This document shows positions 44,586 to 56,590 of a stretch of DNA of 64,000 nucleotides, in pieces (position 1 is the first letter of the stretch; each line of letters begins with the position of its first letter). Under the pieces are notes generated by a model, which was not told the origin of the DNA, ran no database searches, and saw only the letters and a program-made list of their open reading frames with translations. The translations under genes and the position numbers were made by a program. Where the stretch lies: the NCBI GenBank assembly GCA_033002965.1, contig JAURVB010003514.1, forward strand, positions 94,572-158,571, in the 5' to 3' direction. The stretch comes from Piper betle (taxonomy: Eukaryota > Streptophyta > Magnoliopsida > Piperales > Piperaceae).

Positions 44586-47197
44586 TGTAAAGACTGTGAA
44601 AATAATAATAATAATAATTGGACGAGGACGCGGTTCGGAAAGGACAGAACGTATTATATTCTCTACCCGGTTAATTATTTACCCATTTTATTATTTACCC
44701 AGTAAAATAAAATACGGGTGTAGGGGTGTTTTCACATACCCTAGCCATAATTTTTGTATTTATAAATTTTGAAAGAGGACGTCATTTTTCACATACGGGT
44801 GTAGGGGCGTCTTCCTCACCTTAGCCGCCCAGCTCTCCTCTTCCTTGTCGGTGTTTCTTCCTTGCTTGGGTATCCTTCCTATCTCCCTCTTCTTAATTTT
44901 TTTGCATGCATATTCTTTTTAATTGATAGTAAGCTTGTTAATCATGTAACTAAAGTCTTAAATCAACAAGAAAGAAAAGAACTAAACTAAACTAGAAAAC
45001 TGAAATCCCATCCATGGCCGACGGGTGCAAATTGTTGGCGAGGTAGGCAAGTGTAAACAAGTTTGCAAGGCTTCCCTCACACCCTCGACGACCCCTCTGG
45101 TTGCTGGGTCGAAGGGATGGCTTGCCATGTCTCTGGTTTCCGGTGGGTGGAGGAATTGCAGCTGTGAGTGGGCGGAGTTGCAAGGGTGACGGAAGGGACT
45201 ACGTTCTGCTGCAATAGATGCTGTAATGGACGTTCGGAGGGGTAGACACCAGTTGTGCTTCGTCGACAGCATCATGGGTTCCTTCACAGCAGTTCAGGCT
45301 GCCGGAACAGTCCACAACGGACGACCTTCTCGCCGGAATTCATGGTGGCGAAGTGCAGAAGTGAGGAGAACGGCCATACTCCATGCAACGTCCAAAGGTG
45401 GCCAATCTTTCCTGTTTTGATGCCAGCCTGAGGTCATGGAACATCTGAATTGAAGCAAGGTGCAAGAAAGGAGTGGTCTTGAGGCTGGGAGAAGAGGAAC
45501 ATGCTTGGTTTGGTGCAGGACGGCGTCTTGGATCACTGCTGTAAAACATGCACATGAGGCTTCGTCGCTTGCTGATTTTATCTTGTTGTTGATGCTTTGT
45601 TGGGATGTTTAGATCGTGGTTCAATTGGGTGCGAAGATAAGGGTTGGAGGTGAAGGATGAACCTGTTTTTGGAGAAGAGAAGAATGGCGACGGGAAGAAG
45701 AAGAAGAAGGGTGGCAGTTTTGCAAATATCAGTTGACTCGATACCGACTCGAGTTAAAAAATAATACGAACTCGTAATAAATCTTTAAAAATAATCATTT
45801 TAATGGGTTATGGGTAAAGCTACGAAACTAATTAATTATTGTACGAAATCGCCACGAGTAATAAAAAATACGGTACTAATAAACGGTCGATAATTAATCG
45901 GCGCACAACAAGCGATTAAATTAAATCTGACGGTTATAAGTGAATAATAAAATAAAGATTTTACCTTTATCATATTAAATTTAATATTAGGTAAATAAAT
46001 TGATTATTTCAATAACGAGTTAGTAATGTAGAAAATGGGTTATTAAATTATAATCGGGTAAAAATTGCAAGCGTTGAACCTCAATAACTTAATGAAAATA
46101 AATAAAGTTCGAAACTTCATTTAGTCAAATAATTTAAAATAATTGTATTAATAATATTTTTAATTAAAATAATACAAATTATTTTAAATAATTTAATCGA
46201 ACAACTTAATTAATTAAATTGCTATGAATAATGATAGTGATAAAAAGTAATAACCGTAAACTAAATCATCAAGACTGTGTTTAAGTAATTATCGTCTCAA
46301 AGGAAAATATACTAATAATAGTAATTAAAATTTTTTTATAAGTTAATGATTATTTTATTATTTGTTAAGTGTTAATTATGATCTAGATAATTAATTTAAA
46401 ATATAATGTAGGATTTAAACGATTATATAACGTGAATAATTTAATATTTCATATTGTTGAATTTTAATAGTAATATATATATATATATATATTATTAGTC
46501 ATTTAGTTGCATGCATTTCTACTTGAATAAAATTATACTTACGTATAGTTTTATGTTCTCGTTCAGATTAGGATCGTTGGTCACAGCTGTGAGTTCACTT
46601 ACAAACTATCAAGGTCCGTATAATTATTTAAAATGTTGTATTTTCCTAAGCTGGTAGCCTTTGTCGGCACTAATCTCAGAATGAACTAGGAGAAAATTTC
46701 TAATCTCATAATGAACTGGGAGACTATTACTAATTTCAGAATGACCTGAGAGATAATTACTAAAAGACTTGTGATATGATAAGAAAGACGGGTGAAATGA
46801 TAATAGGGATTATATTGACTTGTTTAATTTAATTATGCAGCTTAGTTGTTTTATCACTAACGCGGAATTGTCTCCGCAGGTGGGCAGCTTTGGACTGAAG
46901 AATAAAAGTGATCAAGTTTGGTGAATTGATAATAAAAATTGGACTTTCTTATTATTCTCTTGTGTTATAAATGTGGCTATGGGAAACGGTCCGAGACTGT
47001 GGAACAGTTATTTTTATCTATTGTCATATGCATCAAAACATGTTTTATTTTTACGAGATATAAATTCTAGACTTATTTGCAATATTAAAATTCATGTTCT
47101 GGAATTATTTACCATCTTACGATTCATGTTCTAGCATGTTACATATACATTAACTATATTTTTAAGTAACGCCAGCCGGTTCAGGCAAGTAGTTATA
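44586..47197 (+). repeat. Full-length family B LTR (middle LTR of the complex)
   Basis: At 2612 bp this is the best reference B LTR. It starts TGTAAAGACTGTGAAAATAA and contains a GC-rich leader (45000-45700), an AT-rich core (45730-46480), a short (TA)n, a GTCCGTATAATTATTT donor-like site (46615), a small three-unit array of CTCAGAATGA-type hairpins (46668-46760), the conserved hairpin GCGGAATTGTCTCCGC (46862-46877), GGGAAACGGTCCGAGACTGT (46981-47000), and the end AGTAGTTATA. Confidence 0.88.
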
Positions 47198-47380
47198 GGT
47201 GGTATCGGAGCCTGGTTTCCCACAAGCTCACATTTTATGACTCAACTACCTTGTTGAAAAGTCTAATAATTATCTTTCCCCAGTGTGTTGTGTTTTGAAT
47301 TAACAAATTCATTCACTAATAAACCTAAGTCATAACTGAAAGAGAACATATTAATGAACCATGAAGGTTTGACGTTTCAG

Positions 47381-47725
47381 ATGGCAGGCACTCGTAGACA
47401 GTCAAACCGATCTGCACAGTCAAATTCGAACACAGAGAATGTGCTGGCCCAGATACTGACGGCCATACAGGGAATATAAATTCTGTGGTTCAGAATATTG
47501 TTCAGCCGTTACCGGGAGTGGTAGCTGGGAATGGAGCCTCAAACTCATCAGCGGGTTCCAGAATCACCCCAGATGGTGGTCAGGGAAGTGCCCAAGGGCG
47601 GGCAGGGTTAGCGTCCAAACCGAGCGCCACCGGTAGTCCAACATAGTGGTGCCGCCAACGGTTGATGATAGTGACCACTACACTGTGGAATAATTAATGA
47701 ATAATGGAGCTGAGGTATTTATTGG
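47381..47725 (+). pseudogene. gag remnant of the B complex
   Basis: It starts MAGTRRQSNRSAQSNSNTEN, then a small deletion after ILTAIQG and a frame change. The GNGAS and PPPVV regions are still readable to about GAEVFIG, where it is joined to LTR sequence at the shared GGTTAAT/AGTTAAT motif. It is related to the A-family gag. Confidence 0.83.
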
Positions 47726-48536
47726 TTAATAAATATTTTATTATTTGATATGCGTTAATTATGATCTAGATAATTAATTTAAAATGCAAAGTAGGATTTA
47801 AATGATATATAACATGAATAATTTAATATTTCATATTGCTGAATTTTAATAGTGATATATATTATTAGTCATTTAGTTGCATGCATTTCTACCCGAATAA
47901 AATTATACTTATGTATAATTTTATGTTCTCGTTCATATTAGGATTGTTGGTCACAGCTGTGAGTTCACTTTCAAAATATCTAGGTCCGTATAATTATTTG
48001 AAATGTTGTATTTTTCCAAGCTGGTAGCCTTTGTCGGCACTAATCTCAGAGTGACCTGAGAGACCACCTAATCTCACAATGACCTGGGAGAAAATTATTA
48101 AAAGACTTGTGAAACGATAAGAAAGACGATTGAAATGATAATAGGGATTATATTGACTTGTTTCTTTTAATTATGCGGCCTAATGGTTTTATCACTAACG
48201 CGGAATTGCCTCTGTAGGTGAGCACCTTTGGACTGAATAATAAAAGTGACCCAAGTTTGGTGAATTGATAATAAAAATTGGACTTCCTTATTATTCTCTT
48301 GTGTTATAAGCATGGGTATGGGAAACGGTCTGAGACTACGGAACAATTATTTTATCTATTGTCATATGCATCAGAACATGTTTTATTTTTACGATTTATA
48401 AATTCTAGACTTATTTGCAGTATTAAAATTAATGTTATGCAATTATTTACCATGTTACGATTCATATTCTTGCATGTTACATATACATTAAATATATTTT
48501 TTAGTAACGCCGGACCGGTTCAGGCTGGTCGTTACA
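47726..48536 (+). repeat. Distal part of the third B LTR
   Basis: It matches 46345-47197 in order, including the CTCAGAGTGACCTGAGAGA hairpin (48045-48063), GCGGAATTGCCTCTGT (48200-48215) and the end GGCTGGTCGTTACA. Confidence 0.85.
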
Positions 48537-49113
48537 GTTCGCGCGTATTATTGTATTGCATACCTATTATGTATTATTGTATTCCATACCTATGATGTTA
48601 TTAATATTTATGATTAATGAGTATTGACTATTTATTAATTGGTTTATTGAATTATTATATATTTATTTATATATTTATTAACACGAGTATATGTTAATAT
48701 TTACACACGTTTACCTGTGTATTCTTATAGTATATTTATATTATAATTTTATGGTTAAAGTATTTATGTTCATTTATTTATTAATTATCTAATTGTCTAT
48801 AGGTGCATTTCTTTGTTTATTTGTTTATTTATTTATTATTTATTATTATTTTGTCTCAATTTGACTGCCACATATTTTGTTAGAGGTTTGTTAGTACTTT
48901 TTCTTTCATTAGGATGTATTGATGATATGAGCACATACCAAGAGCATGCATCATCTAGAATAATTAGTATTTTACTTAGCAGTGGGTTTTGTTGTAAGTT
49001 ACGAAGTCCGAGCTCGTTGTAGACATGTCGATGCATTTGAAGCTCGGACTACAGATCCATAGGAATCTCCGTTTGCTTGATCTCTCTTGGGCTCTTTGCG
49101 TGTTGAGTTTAAT

Positions 49114-49266
49114 TGTAACGACCCGGCCTAAAGTGCAACGTAATGGGCCTAAGTCATTTCTTTAAAATGGTTAACCGAAGTTAAAGATCTATAATCCATT
49201 CTCAGTTATAAACAGGATCTTCTCCGAATAGGTATTAGATGTGGGATTAAGATGAGGGATCTCATA
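49114..49266 (-). mobile_element. Solo TRIM LTR (family C)
   Basis: On the plus strand it reads TGTAACGACCCGGCC to GGGATCTCATA, the reverse of the LTR units at 17366-18967, with about a dozen changes. No clear target duplication remains, because a B LTR inserted three bases from its end. Confidence 0.85.
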
Positions 49267-49269
49267 ATC

Positions 49270-51753
49270 TGTAACAACCCGCCCGAACTGGACCGGGTGT
49301 CACCTAAAAATATAATTGATGTTACAATAACATTCTAGAACATGATTCATAATACAACAAATAAGTTTAGAAAATCATAAAAATAAATCATGTTCTAATA
49401 GCATGTGACAATACATAAAAATAAACTAACTCAAAATCCCACAGTCTTGGACCGTTTCCCAGAGCCACATTTATAACACAAGAAAAATAAAAGGAAGTCC
49501 AATTTATTATCAATTCACCATACCTAGGTTGGTAAAAGAATCACCAACGACACTTCTATTCTTCAGTCCAAAGCTGCTCACCTGCGGAGGCAATTCCGCG
49601 TTAGTGATAAAACCACTAAGCCGCATAATTAAATAAAACAAGTCAATATAATCCCTATTATCATTTTAGGAGACTTTTAGTTGTTATGAGCCTATGCCAA
49701 GCTCATTATATGCCAGGAGGGGTGGCCACCCCCATCCAGCTACCATCCCATGCATGCGCGCATACGCTACGTGGCCCACGGCCTATAGTTACCGATATTT
49801 GCCATTGACTCACGCTCTCGGTATCACAAGTGCATAATGAGCCTACTTGCACCCCTGTGCTCTGTCACCCCTTTCGGCCCGGGGCAGGTATTCAATCTTT
49901 CAGGGCGTGCTGCCCTGCTGAATTGAGTCAACCCCAGTTGCGTTCCAGCGCACGGTGGTCAAATACTCAAGTCAAGCCCGGTTGCGCATGGTGCTGCCCT
50001 GCCGAATTCGAGTAGAAATACATGCAACTAAATGACTAATAGATATCATGATTAAAATTGAACAATATTAAATATTAAATTATTCATGTGACATAATCAC
50101 TTAAGTTCTACTTTTCATTTTAAATTAATTATCTAAATCATAATTAACACTTAACAAATGATTAAATAATTATTAACTTATAAATAAATATTTAATTACA
50201 ATTATTAGTATATTTTCCTTCGGTTATAATTTTTAATCGCTATCATTATTTATAGCAATTTAATTAATTAAATTGTTCAATTAAATTATTTAAAATAATT
50301 TGTATTATTCTAATTTAAAGATATTATTAATACAATTATTTTAAATTATTCAACTAAATAGAGTTTTGAACTGTATTTATTTTTATTACGCTATTTACGT
50401 TCAACGCTTGTGATTTTTACCCGATTTTAGTTTAATAACCCATTTTCTACCTTCTTAACTCATTATTAAAATAATCACTTTATTTACCTAATATTAAATT
50501 TAATATGGTAAAGGTAAAATCATTATTTCATTAATCCCTTATAAACTTCCGATTTAAAATTAATCGCTTATAGTACGCTGATTAATTATTGACTCTTTCT
50601 CATTACCGTATTTTTATTACTTATGTCCCTGTCAATTTCGTCCAATAATTAATTAGTTTAATAACTTTACCCATAACCCATAAAAATGATTATTTTTAAA
50701 GATTTATTACGAGTTAGTAATATTTTTTAACTCGAGTCGGTATGGAGCCAACCCATATTTACAAAACTGCCATCTTCTTCTTTCCCAACGCCCTTCTTCT
50801 CCTACCTTCTTCTTTACACCAGAAAATAGGTCCTGGTGCCTTCTTCTTCAACCCAAAACGAGATCACTTCCTTCCCTAACTGCTTCCCTTCCCTAGCAAT
50901 CCAATTAGAAGCATAAAGCTTGTGCTTTACAGCAACTATCCGTGTCCAAAACTCTGTTCTGCACGAAGACGCAACTCCTGGCCAGCAGCACCGCCGGGAC
51001 TGTAAGGTGATCTCTGTCCGCTCAGCAGCATCACTGGGAACTCTTCGCTTCTCCCTGCACGACAACCCAACGTCAAGGCCAAGCGCTGTGTGCATGCACG
51101 GCGTGAGCCTTGGCCGGCGAACTAGTATAGGTGTCTGGAATCAGCGTTCATCCTTCAAATTCTGCCCACAAACTGCTGTAACTCCACCACCCATCGGCAG
51201 CATGGGTCCAGGCGAGCCATCCCTTCGACCCAGCAGCCAGAGAGGTCGTCGGGAGTGTGAGGGCTGCCTTGAAATCCCTTGCCTATGATCGCCCACCTTG
51301 CCAAAATTCAGACTCGTTGGCCATGGCGAATTTCAGTTTCCAGTTTAGTTTTAGTTGTATATTGTTGATTTCAGACTTTAATTCTTATGTTTATCAAGCT
51401 TATTATCATTTCAAAATATACAATGCATGAAAATTAAGAATAGGGAGATAGAAATAATACCTAAACAAGGAAGAAGCCCCGGTAACGAAGAGGAGAACTA
51501 GGCGGCTAAGGTGAGGAAGACGGCCCCTTACACCAAAAATGACGTCCTCTCTCAAAATTATAAAAATGAAAATGACGGCTAGGGTATGTGAAAACACCCC
51601 TACACCCTTAGTTCATTTAACCGTGTAAATAATAAATTATATTAACCGGGTAGAATTAACAGGGTAGAGAATAATAATAATTCTCCAATGTTCGGTCCTT
51701 CCCGGACCCCGTCAAATATATATATATATATATATATCTCCACAGTCTTTACA
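49270..51753 (-). mobile_element. Solo family B LTR, minus orientation, TSD GATTA
   Basis: On the minus strand it starts TGTAAAGACTGTGGAGA at 51753 and ends GTTGTTACA at 49270. Flanks read on the minus strand are GATTAA before and GATTAT after, a 5-bp duplication GATTA with one extra base at the start. It contains the hairpin GCGGAGGCAATTCCGC (49584-49599) and a non-repetitive module (49680-50000) like that at 34800-35130. No internal region is present, so it is a product of LTR-LTR recombination. Confidence 0.85.
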
Positions 51754-52617
51754 TTAATCATGTTTTACACGTAGGTTGGCATTAGCAGTGTTTTATTAGA
51801 TCCCTCCATTGTTGGGCAATTTAGGTGTGTTTTCTACACGTTTAATAAAACCACAAGGATGAGATCCCTAGATGGTGTTTGAATTAAAGCTCTAGAAATA
51901 TATAATATAAGCCTTTTCTATAAATTTATTATATAAGTGCATTTTTGCAGATTTCACAAATAAGGGATTGACCGGTATGGAGATATGTATGGACTGCATT
52001 AGTACTCCTTCAAATCTCGAGGTAGTGCGGTGTTTGAAGGTACTGTGTAACGCAGCACATTTCTAGAATTTGTGGTAGTAACTTAACTATTCCTTTGGCC
52101 ACTCTAGTACCGCTATGGGTGTAATATGGAGGATGTGAGGGTATAAGCATTGTGGGTATGAATATGAATATTAGCAGTGCATGCAAGCTGTCACTTGTTT
52201 AAGTATGTTTGTTTACCGCCCAGTGTGAGGCAATTTTGAAGTTTCATAAGTTTCCGTAGGTAATAGAATACCCATTTGCAAGTTTGTACTAGTTATTTTC
52301 AGGACCAGTAACCCTCGTTACTTACACTTTTCATCTAATATATGTAGGTCTTGTAAATCCTAAGTCGACTTTGGTGGGAGGATAGATAAATGCTACAGAC
52401 ACTTAAGCTCAGCGCAGTTATTTACTTTCTTACTTTTATTTATATTATATGTGTTTCTATGTATATTTAATAATGCCTTCTATTCTCATGACACCAAGCG
52501 TGTTGTTTCGATATATTTTATCGATCGGTCCTATGGACCAATAACTTTAAATATGACTCGACTCGATCGTAACATTTCCGATTCGGTTCTTAGGTCACCC
52601 AAAATTGGGGTGTTATA

Positions 52618-52664
52618 GTTTGGTATTAGCGTCGTGTCTTGGTCGATTGAGATGGAAGACTTTT
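52618..52664 (+). promoter_or_regulatory. Primer-site-like start of a D internal region
   Basis: GTTTGGTATTAGCGTCGTG follows the D LTR end and resembles TGGTATTAGAGC-type primer sites with changes. The internal region is cut after 47 bp by an E LTR fragment. Confidence 0.5.
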
Positions 52665-52948
52665 TGTAACGACCCACCCTTTCCGAGCCATGAGCCAAGT
52701 ATTACTATATAAACTAAGCATCTCATAAATTAATTTTCAAGATTTTAAATAAATAAATAACAATAAATTTAATATACAAATGCTCGGAATAATATAAACC
52801 CCATGACCCAAACCCAAATCCCACTGCCATGCAAACAATCTCGATAAAAGAATAGCCTAATAAAAGAGTCCTCCAGCTGTCCTGACTCTACCCATTCTTC
52901 CATGATCATACCTGCGGAGAATATTCTACGTTAGTGGCAAAAACACTA
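52665..52948 (-). mobile_element. Family E LTR fragment
   Basis: It starts TGTAACGACCCACCC and follows the first ~280 bp of the E LTR at 37013 and 39526, up to the ACGTTAGTGGCAAAAACACTA block. It is then replaced directly by a B LTR. Confidence 0.8.
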
Positions 52949-55900
52949 TGTAACGACCCGCCCGAACCGGACCGGGTGTTACTTAAAAATATAGTTAATG
53001 TAAATGTAGCATTCTAGAACATGAATTTAAATACAGCAAATAAGTCTCGCAACATATAATATAAATCATAACAATAAAACATGTTCTCTAAAATATAAAA
53101 TAATTGTCCCACAGTCTTGGACCGTTTCCCATGGCCACATTTAGAACACAAGAGAATAATAAGGAAGTCCAATTTTTATTATCGATTCACCATACCTAGG
53201 TTGGTAAAAGAACCACCAACCACACTTCTATTCTTCAGTCCATTGCTGCTCACCTGCAGAGGCAATTTCCGCGTTAGTGATAAAATCAAAAAAGCTGTAT
53301 AATTAAATGAAACAAGTCAATATAATCCCTATTATCATTTCACTCATTATTATTATTATTATTACGCAAGACTTTATTAATTATCTCTCAGCTCATTCTA
53401 AGATTAGTAATTTGTCTCTCAGGTCATTCAGAGATTAGTAAAAGTCATCTCCCAGCTCATTCTGAGATTAGAAATCGTCTCCTAGCTCATTCTCAAATTA
53501 GGTGGTCTCCCAATTCATTTTGAGATTAGTCATGGTTTCCCAGTTCATTCTGAGATTAGAAATTGTCTCCCAGCTCATTCTGAGATTAGGTGGTCTCCCA
53601 ATTTATTTTGAGATTAGTCATTGTCTCCCAGTTCATTCTGAGATTAGAAATTGTCTCCCAGCTCATTCTGAGATTAGGTGGTCTCCCAATTCATTTTGAG
53701 ACTAGTCATGGTCTCCCAATTCATTCTGAGATTAGAAATTGTCTCCCAGCTCATTCTGAGATTAGGTGGTCTCCCAATTCATTTTGAGATTAGTCATGGT
53801 CTCCCAGTTCATTCTGAGTTTAGAAATTGTCTCCCAGGTCATTTTGAGATTAAGTGGTCTCCCAATTCATTTTGAGATTATTCTTGGTCTCTCAGTTCAT
53901 TCCGAGATTAAAAATTGTCTCCCAACTCAATATGAAATTAGTGCTAACAAGGCTACCGGTTTTGGAAAATACTACATTTCATATAGTTATACCAGTTTGG
54001 GGAAATACAACATTTTATACACATATACAAATTAGGGAAAATACAACATTTCAAATATTTATACGGACATGGATATTTCGAATTCGCAGGTGCGACCAAT
54101 GATCCTAATCTGAACGAAAATATAAAATTATACATAAGTAGAATTTTATTCGAGTAGAAATGCATGAAACTAAATGTCTAATATATATATCATTATTAAA
54201 ATTTTGACAACATATCATGTAACAATTTAAAAATATTAAATATTAAATTCTCAACAAATATAGTGAGATAATTAATTATTTATGTGACATAATCATTTAA
54301 GCCCTACTTTACATTTTAAATTAATTATCTAAATCATAATTAATACCTAATAGTTGATGAAATATTTATTACTAATAAACAAGTGTTTAATTTTTCCTTT
54401 GCGGTGATAATTACTTAACCCCGATCTTGATGGTTTAGTTAACGGTTATAATTTTTAATCGCTACGATTATTTAGAGCAATTTAATTAATTAAGTATTCA
54501 ATCAAAATATTTAAAATAATTTGTATTATTTTAATTCATAAATATTATTAATATAATCATTTTAATTTATTCGACTCTATAAAGTTTCGAACTTTATTTA
54601 TTTTCATTATGTTATTTAGGTTCGACGCAAGTGTTTTTTACCCGACTATATTTTAATAGCCAATTTTCTATATTACTGACTCGTTATTAACATAATCAAC
54701 TTTGTTTACCAAATATTAAATTTAATATGGTAAAGGTAAAATCTTTATTTTATTAATTACTTATAACCATCCGACTTAATAATTTATAGTACACGAATTA
54801 CTTATCACCAATTAATTACTATAGTGATTATATTACTCATGGATTAGCCAATTTTTATTTATGCCAATAACTATGTGTATTACATATATAACTTAGCAAC
54901 TATTATTCATCCAAATCCCTAAGTTATACCACTACGACCAGCAATAACAGGTACTACGACATTCCCCAAACAAAAGAAGAAACCAGCAACCCTAGACACA
55001 ACAAGCATACTATACAAAAAGGACGATCAACCACAAACCAGCAGTGCAACTCACCACGCCTTCATCAACACAAGGGGCAGCAACCAGAACATATCAGCAC
55101 GCGCTCAACAAAACAACCAAACGACCCAAAGAAACCCCAGCAATTCATGCAACCAGAATTGATGAGACCCCATGCATAAGATGCTAGGGATCCTGCAATT
55201 CAGCCAAGCGTCTCCAACAAAAAAACAATCAGGCGTTGCTACATGCACGACCTGATTTGGAAGCCACCGACTGAACCACATGCCTACTTGACAAGGCACC
55301 GTAGAAAACACTCCAAAACACAAGCCGAGAGGAACGAAAACTAGGGGAGACAGGAAGGAGATGGTGGCGATCAGAACATCATGCAACTTTCTTCCCAAAC
55401 AAAAAACTTGGGAAAACAAGAAGATGTGAAGAACGTCATCAACCCTACATCCTTACCATCAAAACCATGCATGCAAGAGTCTTAATGTAAAAGAAATAAG
55501 AAAAGGGACGAGATACTCACGCAACAATGAGGAGGGTGCCTAGGATGGAGAGGAGACAAGAAGGAGTGGACGGCTAGGAAAAAGGATTTCCCACAATCTT
55601 CACAACTATATATATATACAACTCAACGAGTCCCTCAATTAAATTCTTATACCCTACCCTACCGCCCATTCATGAATAGGTATCACTTAGCTAAAGTTCG
55701 TTCTCCCTTTTCCTCCCACTCACCAAGTCATCACCCACCCAAGACCGGGGGTTTGGCCTTAGGTCGAACTATGATCGGTCGACTAATGATCATAATAATC
55801 GTGATGACCAATCATATCGATTCACCCGTACTTCACTTAATCGGGTAACCGGGTAAATAAATGGGTAAATAATAAAATATAATAATTAACCGGGTAAAGA

Positions 55901-55965
55901 ATATAACATGTTCGGTCCTTTCCGGACCGCATCCGCGTCAATTTTTTTTTCTCACGGTCTTTACA
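52949..55965 (-). repeat. Family B 3' LTR of a minus-strand element, with expanded hairpin array
   Basis: On the minus strand it starts TGTAAAGACCGTGAG at 55965, after a polypurine tract (55966-55980), and ends GGGCGGGTCGTTACA at 52949. It is 3017 bp, the longest B LTR here, because of the array at 53389-53940 and a diverged leader (54790-55560) that does not match other copies well. Confidence 0.83.
53389..53940 (-). repeat. ~29-bp hairpin minisatellite with 88-bp higher-order repeat
   Basis: About nineteen units, each with TCTCCCA.CTCATT.TGAGAT-type arms that pair (CTCCCAG/CTGAG, CTCCCAA/TTGAG, CTCTCAG/CTGAG). A three-unit block of 88 bp repeats about five times from 53502. The same position in the LTR at 44586 has only about three units (46668-46760). 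Confidence 0.9.
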
Positions 55966-56590
55966 ATCTCCCCAACTTGGAGATATTTCGTCCCTGAAAT
56001 ATCATAACGGCAACAGAACAATCATGATTAATTTTATTTATTTCTTCGGGATCAGTTCATGCTACTGCAAATATAAACTCCTATGCCACAAATAGGCTAG
56101 GGTATTTCCTTGTCATTTCTTGTTCAGTCTCCCATGTAGCTTCCTCTGACCCTTGATTTTTTCACAATACTTTTACGAAAGGAATTTCCTTGTTCCTGAG
56201 CGTCTTTATTTCTCTTGCCAGGATGCGGATCGGCTTTTCCTCGTAAGTTAAATTTGATTGTAGCTCAAAGTCTTCAAAATTTGTGATGATATGATCCTCA
56301 TCCCATACATATTTCTTTAGCATTGACACATGGAAAACATTGTGTACTCCATCTAGGCTTGGTGCCAATGCTAATCTATATGCACAATTTCCCACTCGAT
56401 CCAGGATTGGAAACGGTCCTATGAATCTTGGCTTCAACTTCCCTGATATTTTAAATCTGATCACCCCCTTCGTAGGAGACGACTTTCGGAACACAAATTC
56501 CCCAGCTTGGAACTCTTGGTCCTTCCTTCGAGTATCAGCATAACTCTTTTGTCGATCATGAGCTGCCTTAAGTCATTGCTGAATGAGTTT
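55966..56590 (-). pseudogene. 3' pol of a minus-strand B element
   Basis: The frame 56162-56494 (minus) reads [20 protein letters not shown], then [20 protein letters not shown] and the chromodomain tail [20 protein letters not shown]. The tail carries a stop after VKVL. At 56590 the sequence breaks within the QQRLKAA-like region where a D LTR begins. The better-preserved coding suggests a fairly young copy. Confidence 0.87.

Larger units (their letters stand above)
42466..48536 (+). mobile_element. Three-LTR family B complex with one target duplication GTTCG
   Basis: GTTCG stands at 42461-42465 and 48537-48541. Inside: LTR stub (42466-~42599), pol (~42600-44585), full LTR (44586-47197), primer site (47198-47215, GGTGGTATCGGAGCCTGG), gag remnant (47381-~47725), partial LTR (~47726-48536). 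The middle LTR has both a polypurine tract before it and a primer site after it. Both internal regions and both outer LTRs carry large deletions. Confidence 0.88.
41983..52617 (+). mobile_element. Family D LTR split by three later insertions
   Basis: The LTR pieces are 41983-42465, 48542-49113 and 51754-52617. It starts TGTAAAACCCAGCTTCAGG after a polypurine tract and ends GGGGTGTTATA before a primer-site-like TTGGTATTAGCG (52620-52631). The intervening blocks are the three-LTR B complex (42466-48536), a TRIM LTR (49114-49266) and a solo B LTR (49270-51753). Both a polypurine tract upstream and a primer site downstream adjoin the same LTR, so it was probably the shared LTR of a tandem D array. 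Confidence 0.68.

Noticed and set aside
53389..53940. A CRISPR-like array of regular repeats
   Set aside because: The units are contiguous without unique spacers, lie in a plant LTR, and there are no cas genes. It is a minisatellite.
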